Origin: Tillus elongatus
Lineage: Eukaryota; Arthropoda; Insecta; Coleoptera; Cleridae
Reading direction: 5' to 3'
Length of the DNA: 64,000 bases
Assembly: GCA_964006375.1 (NCBI GenBank)
Contig: OZ023270.1
Location: forward strand, 72,506,082 to 72,570,081
The position numbers were made by a program, and so were the translations under genes. A model generated the notes under the pieces. That model saw only the letters and a list, made by a program, of their open reading frames with translations. It did no database searches and was not told the DNA's origin. Below, piece by piece: positions 24,300 through 35,501 of the stretch. Position 1 is the stretch's first letter. The number at the start of each line of letters is the position of its first letter.

Positions 24300-25065
24300 T
24301 GCTAGCTCTGTTAGTATCGTCAGAGGGTCATATTTTCTTTGAATTGACTCCAGTATTTCCAGCACCATTTAGTGATCAGAGTATATGGCAATTAACTGTT
24401 TTGTGGTTCCTTGCTCGATAATCTCTTCAGTGAAACGTGAAAGATTGTATTGTGGTGATTTTTACCTGGAATACTGTTTTGTGTTGCCACTTCTTCCTTT
24501 GTAAATCGCTAATTAAATACCTAATTATGTCTTGGATTCGTTAATATATCAGACTATTTGTGCTGCTACATGAGGACTTATTTTACCATTCTTTTCCCGT
24601 TGTATTTTTTATTTAATTTTTTCTTCAGGTTGTACTTAGGGACCATACTGTCGTTGCCCATTTCCCGTACCTCCTCTAGCTTGGCTAGTGTCGTCAGAGT
24701 CTCATACTTTATTTGAATTACTCCATTAAACCCAGTTTTTCCAGCACCATTTAGTGATCAGAGTATATGCCAATCAACTGTTTTGTCATTCCTTGCTCAA
24801 TAATCTCTTTAGTGTGAAACATGAAAGATTGTATTGTGGTGATTTTAACTTGGAAGACTATTTTGTATTGCCACTTCTTCCTTTGTAAATCGCTAATTAA
24901 ACACCTAATTATGCCTTGCATTTGTTAATATATCAGACTATTTGTGCTGGCTACATGAGGATTTATTTTACCATTCTTTTCTCCTTGTATTTTTTTATTA
25001 AAATTTTTCTTCGGGTTATACTAAGGGACCATACTGTTGATGCCCATTCCCCTTACCTGTTCTAC
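24300..25065. repeat. Tandem direct duplication of about 385 bp
   Basis: Two adjacent copies (about 24300-24675 and 24680-25065) share long matching stretches such as CAGCACCATTTAGTGATCAG, GCCACTTCTTCCTTTGTAAA and AGGGACCATACTGT, with a period of about 385 bp and moderate divergence. No coding potential recognised. Confidence 0.9.
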
Positions 25066-25194
25066 TTTCAACTTTTATAGAGATTCTGATGCCCTGTTCT
25101 ATACTGTTAGCTTATTAGTGTTTGACCTTGCCTATGCACCACTGAGCGAGCTTTTCCTTGTACGAGCAGTAAAAGTGGAACTAAAATAACTTTC

Positions 25195-25565
25195 GGTTCT
25201 TCTGTCCGAATGGGTTCTTAGGGAATGTAATGTAGAAAAGTCTATTGAAAGTAAGAATGAGAGCAGCGTGCTTAGATGGTTTAGACACATAGAACGACAA
25301 GTAGAATTTATAAAGAGCATGTAAATGGTGAGAGAGACCTTTAAAGAACCAAGAAAGCGTGGTTGAGGGTTGTGGGCGACGTATTGAAAAAGAAAGAGGT
25401 CAGAAGCTTACGTAATATGAGAGTGTGTATGTGGAGAAGTATGAACGTAGAAGAAGTGAAAACAGCAGACAGAAGTGCATGGAGAAACATTGTTAATAAA
25501 TAGCAGAGGATTTGTGGTGTGCCTACCTCTTTATGTGAATGTCGTGCCTAGTAGCAGTAGTAGTA
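25195..25565 (+). pseudogene. LINE 3'-terminal fragment
   Basis: One frame reads CNVEKSIESKNESSVLRWFR then HIERQVEFI; other frames give later pieces ending in a (GTA)n-like run near 25550. The LRWFGHVER-type segment is a common C-terminal feature of arthropod non-LTR retroelement proteins. Short and broken; clade not assigned. Confidence 0.6.
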
Positions 25566-25569
25566 GCTT

Positions 25570-26228
25570 CTGTTGAGGTAAAACCCGTACAATATCTTCT
25601 GAGATAGAATTACAAGAAAACCCCGGCGTCAGTATCTTGCAATTAACGGCATTCAACACCCGAAGTTGAACAAAAGACAGTGTCAGTGTGGCGTTCCCCA
25701 TATCAGCTTGCATACCGTGTTCTGCAGTTACGAAGGCGTGTTCCTTCATAAGTCTATCGTATATATTTTAATATTCTGAAAATAACGCGGACAATATTAA
25801 GGAATGCCCCTGTTGCGGTAAATTGTTGCAGTATTTCTGATAATAGAACTTTATTGACTTATTCTCTTGGAATTCTATCTCAATAGATATTGTATGGACT
25901 GTAGTCTTCATGGTCACGTGAGGCAAAGGCGAGATAGTGTTTGTATGCCACTTAGTAGCCTTATTGCCACCACCTACTTTATTATCATCCACCATAACAC
26001 TGATCCATATGTTATCATGAGCCTTACTACTCTCTTATAGAGGATAATGCAAAGTAATGATACACAGCAACATAATATTCTTAGTATTAAAGTATTATGA
26101 TTTAGACAGACTAACCTCAATCCAAAAATTAAAATTAAAGGAGATATAATATGGTGTTAAAGTGAGAAATTGAATTTAAAAATTTCCTCAGTATCTAGAA
26201 AAGTATTTGATATATAGTTTTGAAAATT
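25570..26228. other. Intron stretch without recognised feature
   Basis: Two short - strand open frames (25531-25749 and 25768-25995) have no recognised motifs. No repeats identified. Confidence 0.3.
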
Positions 26229-26236
26229 GGTTCAGG

Positions 26237-27684
26237 TAGTGATGGGTCGTTATTTAACAATATGTTATTTTTTAATGGTTGCCGAGCCGCAACGGTAATA
26301 ACCTGTTGTGAATATATAAAAATAACAGGTACAAAATAACGCTTTACACTACACTAGAATTCGGACTCGGTATCTGTTTCTGTTCCAGCTTCGAGCTTTG
26401 ATGAATAAACATCGGTTTTCATCGGCAACTGTTAAATTTAACGGGATGAATGGACATGAGACTGGGAATTCTAAATATGTATGGGTATACAGTATAGAGC
26501 GGACTTTACTTCATAACATAATACTTAACACTTTATACTAGTGTGCTCGCTCTCGCTCACAGCTTTGGAAACGTAGAATCGTCGGTAAGCGTACTGATAA
26601 AGATGACCGGTGAACCGAAAATCGGAAATGTAACTAGAGATCCTTCTAAGAAAGAATAAAAGCATAATGAAGTAACAAACCATATGTACAGAATAAAGGC
26701 AAATTTCTTTACCGAAATTTTAAGAGAGCTGCAGTATGTTGCAGTTCTTAGAATCACTCCCTTTGTAGTGTGGTAGTGTATACAGCATTTATTTGTTGAA
26801 GATAGTGCTGCCTTGCAATTAAAGTTTTAACGTCCCAAGTCATGATAATTCTTGCTGTGGCATTGAAATGTAGGTATAGACCCATAATAAAATAAATTTG
26901 TGAGAAATGACTGGTTTATAATTCCTAAAACATCTAAGTAAGTAAATACTTATAAAAGGCTGCTTTCTAATTTCTGAAAGTTTCACTTTAGAGTGGCAAC
27001 AGATTTACGACACGTTTATTATAATTTCTTAGCCCTTTGTTTGATATCGACAAAATTTGAGATTTATACACTACGTGAAATAACAGGGTAAAAATACAAT
27101 GCAGCCAGCTTCCGGTTTTGTAGAAACTCCATCAACTTTCATTAATTTTTTACCAAATTATTATTAGTGATGAATATCCAAAAAAAACCTTCATCCTTTT
27201 TTTTTTTATAAAAAATTTATTAATTGTTTCAAACATAATACAAAAATATTTTTTATTTTAAACATTATAGCTGCATAGTATAGTAAACAATATAATTATG
27301 TTTCAGAGAATTAGAGATATCTAAAGTTTTTGCTCTATCCACATTGTTTCATACTTATTTTTATCTTTTTATTCAAATTAATCACCTTTACATCTCAGGC
27401 CGGATCAACTGATAGTTACATCGCCCGGGGATTGAACCTGTGTAGCAGCGAATCTCGTTTACCTAACTAGACCACCGGACGGGTTCAGCTACTGTTACTA
27501 CGTCTACGTGGAATTCTTAATAATTCATAGTTCATACATATAACAGTAAAATATGCTATTGATTGACTATCCAGTTCAAAATAGGTAACAGATAAATAAC
27601 AGAACCTGTTATTTTCAACTGTTATTATTAAATAACGTTAACAGGTTCAGCTGTTAATAGAACATAACCGTTTTGCCCATCACA
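26237..27684. mobile_element. hAT-type non-autonomous element
   Basis: Left end TAGTGATGGGTCGTTA and right end CCGTTTTGCCCATCACA form imperfect inverted termini of the hAT CAGTGATGGG type. Flanking 8-mers GGTTCAGG (26229) and GGTACATG (27685) match at 6 of 8 positions. Inside each end are repeated AACCTGTTA/TAACAGGTT words, as hAT subterminal repeats have. No transposase is present. It contains the tRNA-like sequence at 27405-27500. Confidence 0.6.
27405..27500 (-). repeat. tRNA-derived SINE head or tRNA pseudogene
   Basis: On the - strand TGGTCTAGTTAGG fits the polymerase III A box and, about 30 nt further, GGTTCAATCCC fits the B box; the order and spacing are tRNA-like. The acceptor arms do not pair well, so it is not a functional tRNA. 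The SINE body and tail were not recognised. Confidence 0.5.
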
Positions 27685-28093
27685 GGTACATGTAAGTTTT
27701 TCATATCGATAAAAAAATAATTTACTCCCAATTTGGCTCTAGCAGATTGAGGACCCTGCTTACGGTATGTATCTTTCAGGTCCTTAAAATACTCACACTT
27801 TTTTGTTTTAATCACTGGGAAACTTTTGATTCGAAAATAGATGATAGTATTCTCTTATATTTTCTTAACAAAAAAGATTACCAATTTAATGGCGCTAAAA
27901 TCAACCGTTTTCAAAATACGGTATACTTTCGATTACTCGGTGCGGATTATTTGTGCTGAGAAATTGATCAAAATTTCAAATCAGGAATAGATCGAAATTT
28001 CAATTTTTTTCATTCCCTCTTGCACAAATTAATAAATATCCCCAATAAAAACAAACGACCATCTAAGTACGTGTCTGCCTATTATAATTACAG

Positions 28094-28195
28094 TATAATC
28101 CTGATTTAACGAGGAGTTAAGGGACCAGCAATAATATCTCGTAAAACCCAGATCTCATTATATCAGAACCAAGAAGTAACTACAACAAAAATATA
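28094..28195. repeat. Possible pogo/Tigger-type element end
   Basis: ACAGTATAATCCTGATTTAA and GGGACCAGCAATAATATCTC resemble the start of pogo/Tigger-type termini. No opposite end or transposase found. Weak call. Confidence 0.3.
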
Positions 28196-28199
28196 TAGG

Positions 28200-28955
28200 T
28201 ATGTACCGGGTGTTCTATTAAGACATATCTCAGAAACTACTAATCTTTCGGCTTTGAGAAAATAATAATTATAATAGAAGTGACCAAGAGAAATTGCTGT
28301 AAATTATTTGCAAGTTTATAGGGTTACCACTAGGGGGCGTAATTGTGACATCAAAACGGAAAAACAACATTTTCTCAAAAAAAAATACCAAGTAAGGCAT
28401 GTCGAATGTACATTAAACCAGTGGTTGCAGTGCTATCGGGGCGGAGAGGCCGCGGACGAGCCCTGAGGGAGAGGATAAAAAAGGCATGTCGACTAATGTC
28501 ACTGTTTTAATCTTCACTGTTTGCTCAACAAAAAAGTTTCTGGTGGCGTCTTTGTCATTTGTCAAATACAGTGGTGGAGAAGAGGTAGAATTTTCTTTTG
28601 AAAAAAAGCCCATAGCTACGGTTTGGCTCGACCGAATTTGGTGAAGTTGGTCTCGTTCGGAAGAGCTTTTCATGCCTTCTTTTCAGTGATGTAAGCTATA
28701 GGAACACACTTCTTTCAATCGCCGCTAGAAGGTGCTATGCGAAAAACTGGCATGTTTTACAGTGTTTTTTGAAAAATTTAAATACAATGATACATACTTT
28801 TTTAGATAGTTGGATAAAGCAAAAAAGGCTCAACAATGTGCCAAAAACCGCAGTTCGATATCTTTCTTTACATTGCAAACATTAACAAAAATGTGATTAA
28901 AACATAGACATAACGCATTAAACAACGCATCCTTTTTTACTAGGCCGATTTTGTA
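28200..28955. other. Intron stretch, possible MITE arm
   Basis: Starts CCGGGTGTTCTATTAAG after a TA. The region 31810-32070 ends CACTTGTAACACCCTG before a TA, so the two may be the ends of a mariner-type MITE split by the LINE between them. Only about 9 bp match. No genes recognised. Confidence 0.3.
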
Positions 28956-28958
28956 AGC

Positions 28959-30446
28959 TTAACTCAGATTTATAAATGTCTGCAAATTATAATGCTCAAT
29001 TGCATGATCTTCTCCTATTTTAATGTCTAATTCAAAGATATTACAAGAATTCATTAAAACACTTTTATTACAATCCATTCCGGCATCTATTATGAGTCCA
29101 AGAAACTTTGCTGATCTGACTGAAGTTAGTTTTATGTTATCTCGTTTGATCATAACAACTGATTCGTCAGGCAATGCCCTAAATCTAATTATATTTGTTT
29201 TTTCAACATTAACTCTCAGAGCATTATTTTCAAACCATTCTTGCATATCTCCTATGGAGTGCGTGATGTCCTGCCCTAATTGACACAAATCAGGGCTTCT
29301 AACAACAAGATAAGTGTCATCCGCAAATAGTACAACCTTGTCACTCTCTACATTTGGCAGATCATTAATATAAAGCAAAAAAAGGGGCGGTCCCAGTACT
29401 GAACCCTGAGGTACTCCCCTCCTTACAGCGTCATCGTCGAAGTATATCATCTTCCCAGTTGCATCATCTCTTGCTATAGTATACTGGATCCTGTTTGTCA
29501 GATATGACAATAGTATAATAATAGTAATCAGGCCTAATGATTTCCCCCTTATACCATAACGTTCTAACTTTCTCAATAATATTGTGTAATCCAGACTGTC
29601 AAAAGCCTTTGATAAGTCCATCATCAAAACAGCCACCTCCTCATCACAATTCTGTCCCTCCAAAACATCCACAAACATCTGAAAAATGGCTCTACTCGTA
29701 GATCTACCCTCTATATATCCATTCTGCTTAAGAGACACTATATTGTGTTTCTGAATAAATGACTTAAGCCTTTTTGTAATTAGCTTTTCATATATCTTTG
29801 CAATGTTGGATTCTAAGGCAAGGAGTCTGTAACTGCTCAAAAGTTTTCTATTACCCTTTTTGTACGACAACAAGCAGTGTCTGCGATCCTCGTCTAATTG
29901 GGCTAAAGAGACAGGATTAGAATATTGTATATTTGAGTGGAAAGTGCTGTCGTCCGTGTAACTGTGAACTGGGTTGGATGTGCTAGAGAGGAGGTCATTG
30001 ATGTGGAGAAAAAACAAAGTAGGGGCTAAAGCTGAACCTTGAGGAACTCCTGCATTAATTGGATACAGTTTAGAGGAATGGCCATCCACGACAACAGAAA
30101 TGCTCTGGTTGGAGAGGAAATTTGCTGTCCAGATACAGAGTTTTGGTGGTAGGCCATAGGCCGGAAGTTTATTAAGGAGCGCTGCGTGCCAAACCTGGTC
30201 GTATCCTTTGGATATGTCTAGAGCGACAAGCTGGGATTCACCGCGTAGTTCCATAGACTTGTCCCAAGAATGGGTGACAAAGGAAAGGATGTTGGCAGTC
30301 GATCGGCGCTGCCGGAATCCATATTGCCTGTCGTGGATTAGACTGTGTTTTTCAAGAAATTTTAGTAATTCGGTGTTTATATACTTTTCCATTACTTTAG
30401 AGGAGACTGAAAGGAGAAATAGGCCTGTAGTTGCTAGGAAGCGCAT
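28959..30446 (-). CDS. Chimeric ORF with two reverse transcriptase domains
   Basis: One uninterrupted 495-codon frame. Residues about 18-190 are LINE A RT: HDRQYGFRQRRSTANILSF, LVALDISKGYDQVWHAALLN, GVPQGSALAPTLFF and HSYTDDSTFH (YADD changed to YTDD). After LDEDRRHC come residues about 195-440 of LINE B RT: SSYRLLALESNIAKIYEKL, LMMDLSKAFDSLDYTILLRK, GVPQGSVLGPPLFLLYINDL and VVLFADDTYLV (intact FADD). The LINE B part is cut soon after AKFLGLIIDAGMD. Both palms are truncated or mutated relative to a full LINE protein, so function is doubtful, but the frame is open. No evidence of expression can be read from sequence. Confidence 0.85.
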   Translation of the reverse strand: MRFLATTGLFLLSVSSKVMEKYINTELLKFLEKHSLIHDRQYGFRQRRSTANILSFVTHSWDKSMELRGESQLVALDISKGYDQVWHAALLNKLPAYGLPPKLCIWTANFLSNQSISVVVDGHSSKLYPINAGVPQGSALAPTLFFLHINDLLSSTSNPVHSYTDDSTFHSNIQYSNPVSLAQLDEDRRHCLLSYKKGNRKLLSSYRLLALESNIAKIYEKLITKRLKSFIQKHNIVSLKQNGYIEGRSTSRAIFQMFVDVLEGQNCDEEVAVLMMDLSKAFDSLDYTILLRKLERYGIRGKSLGLITIIILLSYLTNRIQYTIARDDATGKMIYFDDDAVRRGVPQGSVLGPPLFLLYINDLPNVESDKVVLFADDTYLVVRSPDLCQLGQDITHSIGDMQEWFENNALRVNVEKTNIIRFRALPDESVVMIKRDNIKLTSVRSAKFLGLIIDAGMDCNKSVLMNSCNIFELDIKIGEDHAIEHYNLQTFINLS

Positions 30447-31703
30447 TGGATCCTTTCTTGGGGGTGGGTTGTACTCTAGCAGTTTTCCAGTTACTAGGGA
30501 ATATGCCTGTATTGTAAGATATCTGAAACAGACGAGTCAGGACAGGAGCAAGTTCTGGTGCGCATTTTTTGAGAACAATTGCTGCGATCTCTTCAAGGCC
30601 AGAGGCTTTCCTGTTATTAAGAGAAGAGAGCATCTTTCGTACCTTTTTAGTTTTGAAAACGATATCCATCATTTTATGTGCGACATTGGAGACTGTTGGT
30701 GGTTGAACAGTTGGAGGTGGGTTGAGAGTAGAATTGCCGGCGAACAACGAAGCAAAAAGTTCAGCCTTGCCCAGGGCAGTAGAAACAATTTCATCCCCTG
30801 AGACAGGAGATGGGAACGTGCTCTTGCAGAAATTATTCCCAATAGATTTAGCAAGAGTCCAGAAGGGTTTTCCGCCGTTGGAGCTTAAAAGGACTTTGTT
30901 TTTTATGTGGTTATTAAACGAGTTTTTTGCCTCAGGAAGAATGCGGACATAGCGGTTTCTTGCGTCGTTAAATGCTTGACGGTTTTCTTGACTGGGATTG
31001 TGTAGAAGCGTTTTGTGAGCTTTGACCTTTTCAAGTCTGGCCTTGTCACAGGATTTAGAGAACCAGGGCTTTTGAGTGGCTGAAGAGGTTTTCTGTGTAC
31101 GTGAAATAAATAATTCCATGCCAGCTTGCATAATTTCGGTGACGTTTTGTGAGATATCAGAGGTATCGGGATGAGAGAAGCAGACAGGCGCCCATGGAAA
31201 TGAGGAAAAGTAATCCCGCATTTCGTCCCAGTTTGCGGAGTTGTAGTGTGTTGTAGGTGTGATGACTGTGTGACCTTGGGTTGCATTGCGCAAGAAGCAG
31301 TGACCATGCCGTGGTCTGAGCAACCAAGGGTGACTGATATCTTATAGCATTTAGGTTTTGTAGTAAGAAGGAGATCCAAGGGATTTGTGCTGTGTGTTTG
31401 GATGCGAGGAAGGTAACTAGGTTGCTGAACCATATTGGAAATAAGGAGCTCATACCCCGGAAAATTGAGGTGATTAGTGGCTGTTTTGGCACTGATTTGG
31501 GTTTCGGTGAGGAAGAGGAGTTGGGGCCTGTTAGCCTGGAGGAAATGGTGGACGGAGTTCAGGTTAGAATTTAGGCCACATATATTCGAAAAGGATATGT
31601 TAAATCTTGATGGTGGCGCCCCCTGTACACCCCTCTCCCGGAGATCCGAATGAAGGGGTATTTTACATCCGGAATCTTTTGTACAAGGAGGAGCCATCAT
31701 CAT
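30397..31703 (-). pseudogene. LINE A endonuclease and linker, broken
   Basis: The 30903-31703 frame gives FNISFSNICGLNSNLNSVHH, QLLFLTETQIS (catalytic Glu) and FPGYELL, then jumps directly to SNMVQQPSYLPRIQTH, so about 100 residues containing GDFN are deleted compared with copy 1. The 30397-31323 frame carries the linker to the RT (KPWFSKSCDKARLEKVKAHK, NRYVRILPEAKNSFNNHIKN, LLSSNGGKPFWTLAKSIGNN). A frameshift separates it from the RT frame. Confidence 0.85.
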
Positions 31704-32429
31704 TTTTGCTTATAAGGGAAACTGACTCATACACCAGAACCGGAAACGTCCGTTGGGACTTCACCGGCCCATTGATGTATGGGGTCGTACCTCCTCAGGC
31801 GTGAAAAAAATCCAAGAGAATACTATTTTCAAAGGTTTCCTAGCAACGCTAACAAAAAATTAAGTATTTTTTAAACTTGAAGCTTATCACAAGCAGTGCC
31901 CCCTATCTGCTAGAGACAAATTGGCAATGAATTATCTAATTTGTGCCAATTTACAACACAATACGTCAAATCTTTTTCTAGATATCAATGAAAATCGAAG
32001 TTGAATTTCTCACTTTAACCTCCTGCATGTCCTTCAAATTAAATTAAATTTCTCACTTGTAACACCCTGTATATCTTTTAATTTATACTTTTGAACTGAG
32101 GTAGGTTTGGCTACAGTGGCTGTATAAAGACAGTCTGGTCAGTCATATGTTCGGCAAGGTTTTGATTAGTCACAATCACGTGGGATCAGCAACGCCATGT
32201 TTCATCCATATTTATACAGTGCCTTATGGGAGAAACAGGGAAATCGAGGCATTTCTATGTTGATACATGATCAGTGAGAAAAACTGGATAGAGGTCACAA
32301 GTAATAATGATGAAGAAATGATTCATGCGATATTTCATTGTCAGAGTGTCTTTTTTAATTACATTAAATTAAAATCTCGTTCTTGATTCCGGCAAAATTT
32401 CAAATCAATTATAATCTCAATTGTCGTAT

Positions 32430-32434
<5 letters not shown>

Positions 32435-32512
<78 letters not shown>
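32435..32512. repeat. (TA)n microsatellite, probable SINE tail
   Basis: 78 bp of TA repeats directly at the 3' side of the SINE body. Confidence 0.95.
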
Positions 32513-32513
<1 letters not shown>

Positions 32514-32730
32514 CAGTGGACAAACTCCCCACCCAGAAGCCTTCAACTTGTGCGTGTGGAGCTTACATACACATATAGACAAAGGACACCACCTATAACT
32601 CATCAGAAGCCGGCCTTTCTACATTCGAGTGGAAAAACTAACTGTCTGAATACGGGACTTGAACCTGCGACCTCCTAGTCCGATTCGAGAGATTACTCAC
32701 CTACCAAACTGAGCTATTCGGCCTGTTTGA
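32435..32730 (-). mobile_element. tRNA-derived SINE with (TA)n tail
   Basis: On the - strand from 32730: GCCGAATAGCTCAGTTTGG (A box TAGCTCAGTTTGG), then GTCGCAGGTTCAAGTCCC (B box GGTTCAAGTCC), then a body of about 120 bp and a tail of TA repeats at 32435-32512. Acceptor arms GCCGAAT and ATTCAGA pair partly, as in a tRNA-derived head. No TSD determined. Confidence 0.65.
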
Positions 32731-32856
32731 GAGTTAACATCACCTGAAAAGTATTCAGTAAGAGGAATTCTGGCAGAATTCTTGCAAATTGCATGGAGAA
32801 ATGTATGCAATTGTGAATATTTCAACGAATGTTGATGAGAACATTGAAGTTTTTTT

Positions 32857-33692
32857 AGAGGTGTGCGAACCCATGTTTTGTTCGAACCGAACTATGAACG
32901 AACCCAAGCAAATATGTTGCCTCGAACTTCGAACCTCTGAAATAGTATGTTTAAGGTTCACAGTCGAACTTCGAACTTCTTAGAAATTCAAAATCGAACA
33001 TCGAACTACCCAAAATTCTTCAGTGTTCATATATCATTTCCTTAAACACAAAATTTGGGAATATTGTACCATACAATTGATATGTGAAAGATTCCCATTC
33101 TTTTAACAAAAAGGAAGAGTTCGGCAAATTTGCTGGTTGATTGGGTGAAAATGCCTTCTAGTGCTGATCGTTTTGGCTCATGGTGAAATAAATAATGTTG
33201 AAACCAGTGTTTTCCAAAGTCAATCTGCAACTATCCTCATAAATTCTGGAAATTTACGTTACCGATCGCTTTCGAACACCGCCATCATAATGTTGTTACT
33301 GAATAAGGTGTTGGGAGGCTAGGATATATAAGAAAAATAATTATGTTATTGCTAAATGGCTCCGTCATGTCTCAATGTGCCCACCAACTGTCAAAAATAT
33401 GCATGAGTGAAATCTCCTAAAATTATGCTATCCACTCAATGAGACCGATAACGAGTTTAAAGCGCCGCTACCGAGTTAACGGGGCCACAATTTCGGTATC
33501 TTTGGCAGCATTAAATGCCTGTAAACTTAAATTTCGAAGTATTTTTGAACAACGAACTTCGAACTATTTTGGAGAATTACATATTTCGAACTTCGAACAA
33601 CTTCAACATCGCTAGTGCGAACATATTTTCGAACCGAAAGTTCGGTTCGAGTTCGGGTTCGGTTCGAAATTTCGAAGCTTCGCACACCTCTA
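32857..33692. mobile_element. hAT-type MITE with 8-bp TSD, copy 1
   Basis: Termini AGAGGTGTGCGAA (32857) and TTCGCACACCTCTA (to 33692) are inverted. Flanks GTTTTTTT at 32849-32856 and 33693-33700 are identical. Subterminal regions are full of TTCGAAC/GTTCGAA words. Length 836 bp, no coding. A second, split copy of the family begins at 35107. Confidence 0.8.
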
Positions 33693-34340
33693 GTTTTTTT
33701 GTGATAGTTTTTGAGGTTAGAATCGTTCATCAGTGCTCCATATTTAGACCGGTTCATGTTATTGATTGCCCGCTCAAAATTAAAAACCTATTGAATTATA
33801 TGAAGTATAAAGGAGCCAAGTTCATTTGCTTGCACAAGGAAAGGCCGGTAACATTATTATTACATATTTGTGACTGAATAATTATCGCTACTACATGAGA
33901 CATACATGGATGTTCTTAGCTATGAATTTTCAACTATTCACTATCGAATGCTACTTTCATCCATCACACAGTGAGGATTGTATCGATTAACACAAAAATG
34001 CTTCAATTTCCCTGTTTCTGCCACAAGCCTCTGCACAAAAAATGATGGAACATGGCGGCCATGAATGCATGGCCCCACACTGCCTTTATCTAGCCACTGT
34101 AGGTTTATCTAAATCATAATATTTTGATGCCAAGTATCTACTGCCCTGTGTACTTTACTTTTGGGTCAGTCTGTATATATGTAGAATCATATGCTTCCAG
34201 TAAGTAGTAAATACTTTTCTAACTTTTTATCTTATTAAGCTTTTTTTTTATATATTTTTTTAATTATTGCCTTTTTGTCACAAAAAAAATGTAATGCTTC
34301 ATTATCAGTTCAGTCTGGAATTTAATATTTTTTATTGTAG

Positions 34341-34959
34341 TGATGAACCAAATGAAGAAAATCTGCTCACAGCTGTAAGTTTCAAATGCGACAGATGTTC
34401 ATTTAGAAGCAACGACGATGAAAAAATGAAGATACACCACCTCAAGTGCAGGCAAAAAATGAAAGACCTCGAACGAATAGAACAGAAAAAATTGAAGATT
34501 GCTTCGATAAGAGCGGGTGTTTCTCCAGAAGATGAAGAGAACGAGAAGGTGCAAGAAAATGAAAACAAGTCGGAATGCTCAGAGTCTGTTCAAAACCAAA
34601 ATGAATCCTTACTGATGGAACTAGATACTGATACAGATGGTAATGATGAACAGAACCACGATGATAATAATTCCAATGAAATTTTGCTTATTCCAACAAA
34701 AATGGAAGATCCGTTCGAGTCAGACACTGATGAAGATATAGGCAAGTCATTGGAAGAAGCAATTGCAAGTATTAATATGCCAAAACCGATGGTCGCAGTT
34801 AAAAAAGAATCAGATACAGCAATTGCTGGGCAAACTGAAGATGAGAATGATCAAATTATTATTGACCACCAAGCTAATCAAGAGCCTACTGAGGAAAATT
34901 TAGTAAATAATGATGTTTTTAGCGATTTTGTTATCATTGATGACGACGATGATATTTGA
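34341..34959 (+). CDS. Multi-C2H2 zinc-finger protein, last exon
   Basis: Acceptor TTTATTGTAG ends at 34340; the stop codon is at 34957-34959. The exon starts with one base completing a Gly codon. It encodes DEPNEENLLTAVSF, one finger of C2HC type (CDRCSFRSNDDEKMKIHHLKC), a Lys/Glu-rich, probably helical stretch (residues about 35-75), then a long acidic Asn/Asp/Glu-rich region. Near the end are AVKKESDT, a SUMO-attachment-like site, and the last residues FVIIDDDDDI, a classical SUMO-interaction-like motif. No zinc fingers follow. A clear AATAAA was not seen in the next 150 bp. This closes the gene in frame with the three upstream exons. Confidence 0.88.
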
Positions 34960-35106
34960 TCAAGTTGGTCTAAAATACCTTTAACATTTATCATTGGAAG
35001 TGCATAAGTGATTTAATTATGGTCGAAGTAATTTTTATGGAAAATATTTAGGTTTAGGTAGATCATAGGGCTAAACTCTTTTTATTCAAATCTTACATGT
35101 CCTTTA

Positions 35107-35262
35107 AATGAGGGCTGTGCGAACCAATGTTTTCTTCGAACCGAACTTTGAACATAACCAAGCAAATATATTGGCTCCGATCTTGAATCTGAGAAATATC
35201 AGATTTAGAATTGAACTTCGAACCTTTTTAAAATATTAAATCGAACTGAGCTCGCCAACTTT
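35107..35262. mobile_element. hAT-type MITE copy 2, left end
   Basis: GAGGGCTGTGCGAACCAATG followed by TTCGAACCGAAC is the left end of the same family as 32857-33692. The matching right ends are near 41478 and 41843 (AGCTTCGCACAGCTCTG). Flanking octamers CTTTAAAT (35099-35106) and TTTTTAAT (after 41478) match at 6 of 8 positions. The original element of perhaps 1 kb appears to have been filled with other transposons. Confidence 0.6.
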
Positions 35263-35501
35263 TTCCAATCTTCATCGAGTTCTTAAATTAAAATTTAGGT
35301 TTTTTATTGTGATTTCTTATCAATCTTGCAAAAGGCAATGGTTAGGCAAAACCGGTGAAAATTCTTTCTGGATTGAGGCATAGTTATGAAAATAGTCCAA
35401 GGTTTAATTGACAAAAATGTATAAGGTACTGTCTGGTAATCAGGCAGGCTTAACAAACATTATTTCTTTTTATTACAACATAATAGTAATTTACGTTACA
35501 A

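Larger units (their letters stand above)
28959..31802 (-). mobile_element. Chimeric LINE: LINE A 5' part fused to a second LINE (B)
   Basis: From the 5' side (31802 down) this is LINE A: 5' UTR, endonuclease, linker and the first half of the RT. At about 29882, inside the LINE A codons for LDEDRR, the sequence switches to the RT of a different Jockey/CR1-like LINE, which runs to 28959. The LINE A 3' half is not found on the far side, so this is a recombination or deletion product rather than a clean nested insertion. Antisense in the last intron of the zinc-finger gene. Confidence 0.88.
32114..34099. mobile_element. Tc1-type MITE with long inverted repeats, itself invaded
   Basis: Ends CAGTGGCTGTATAAAGACAG (32114) and, opposite strand from 34099, CAGTGGCTAGATAAAGGCAG. 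Each is preceded by TA as expected for Tc1/mariner. The inverted similarity continues for about 150 bp (GCCATGTTTCATC, GAAACAGGGAAAT). The interior holds a SINE (32435-32730) and a hAT-type MITE (32857-33692). No transposase seen. Confidence 0.75.

Noticed and set aside
28205..32070. A mariner-type MITE split by the chimeric LINE
   Set aside because: Only about 9 bp of terminal inversion (CCGGGTGTT / AACACCCTG) and no interior similarity; kept only as a weak note.
32640..32730. Functional tRNA gene
   Set aside because: A and B boxes are present but the arms pair poorly and the sequence is followed by a SINE-like body and (TA)n tail.
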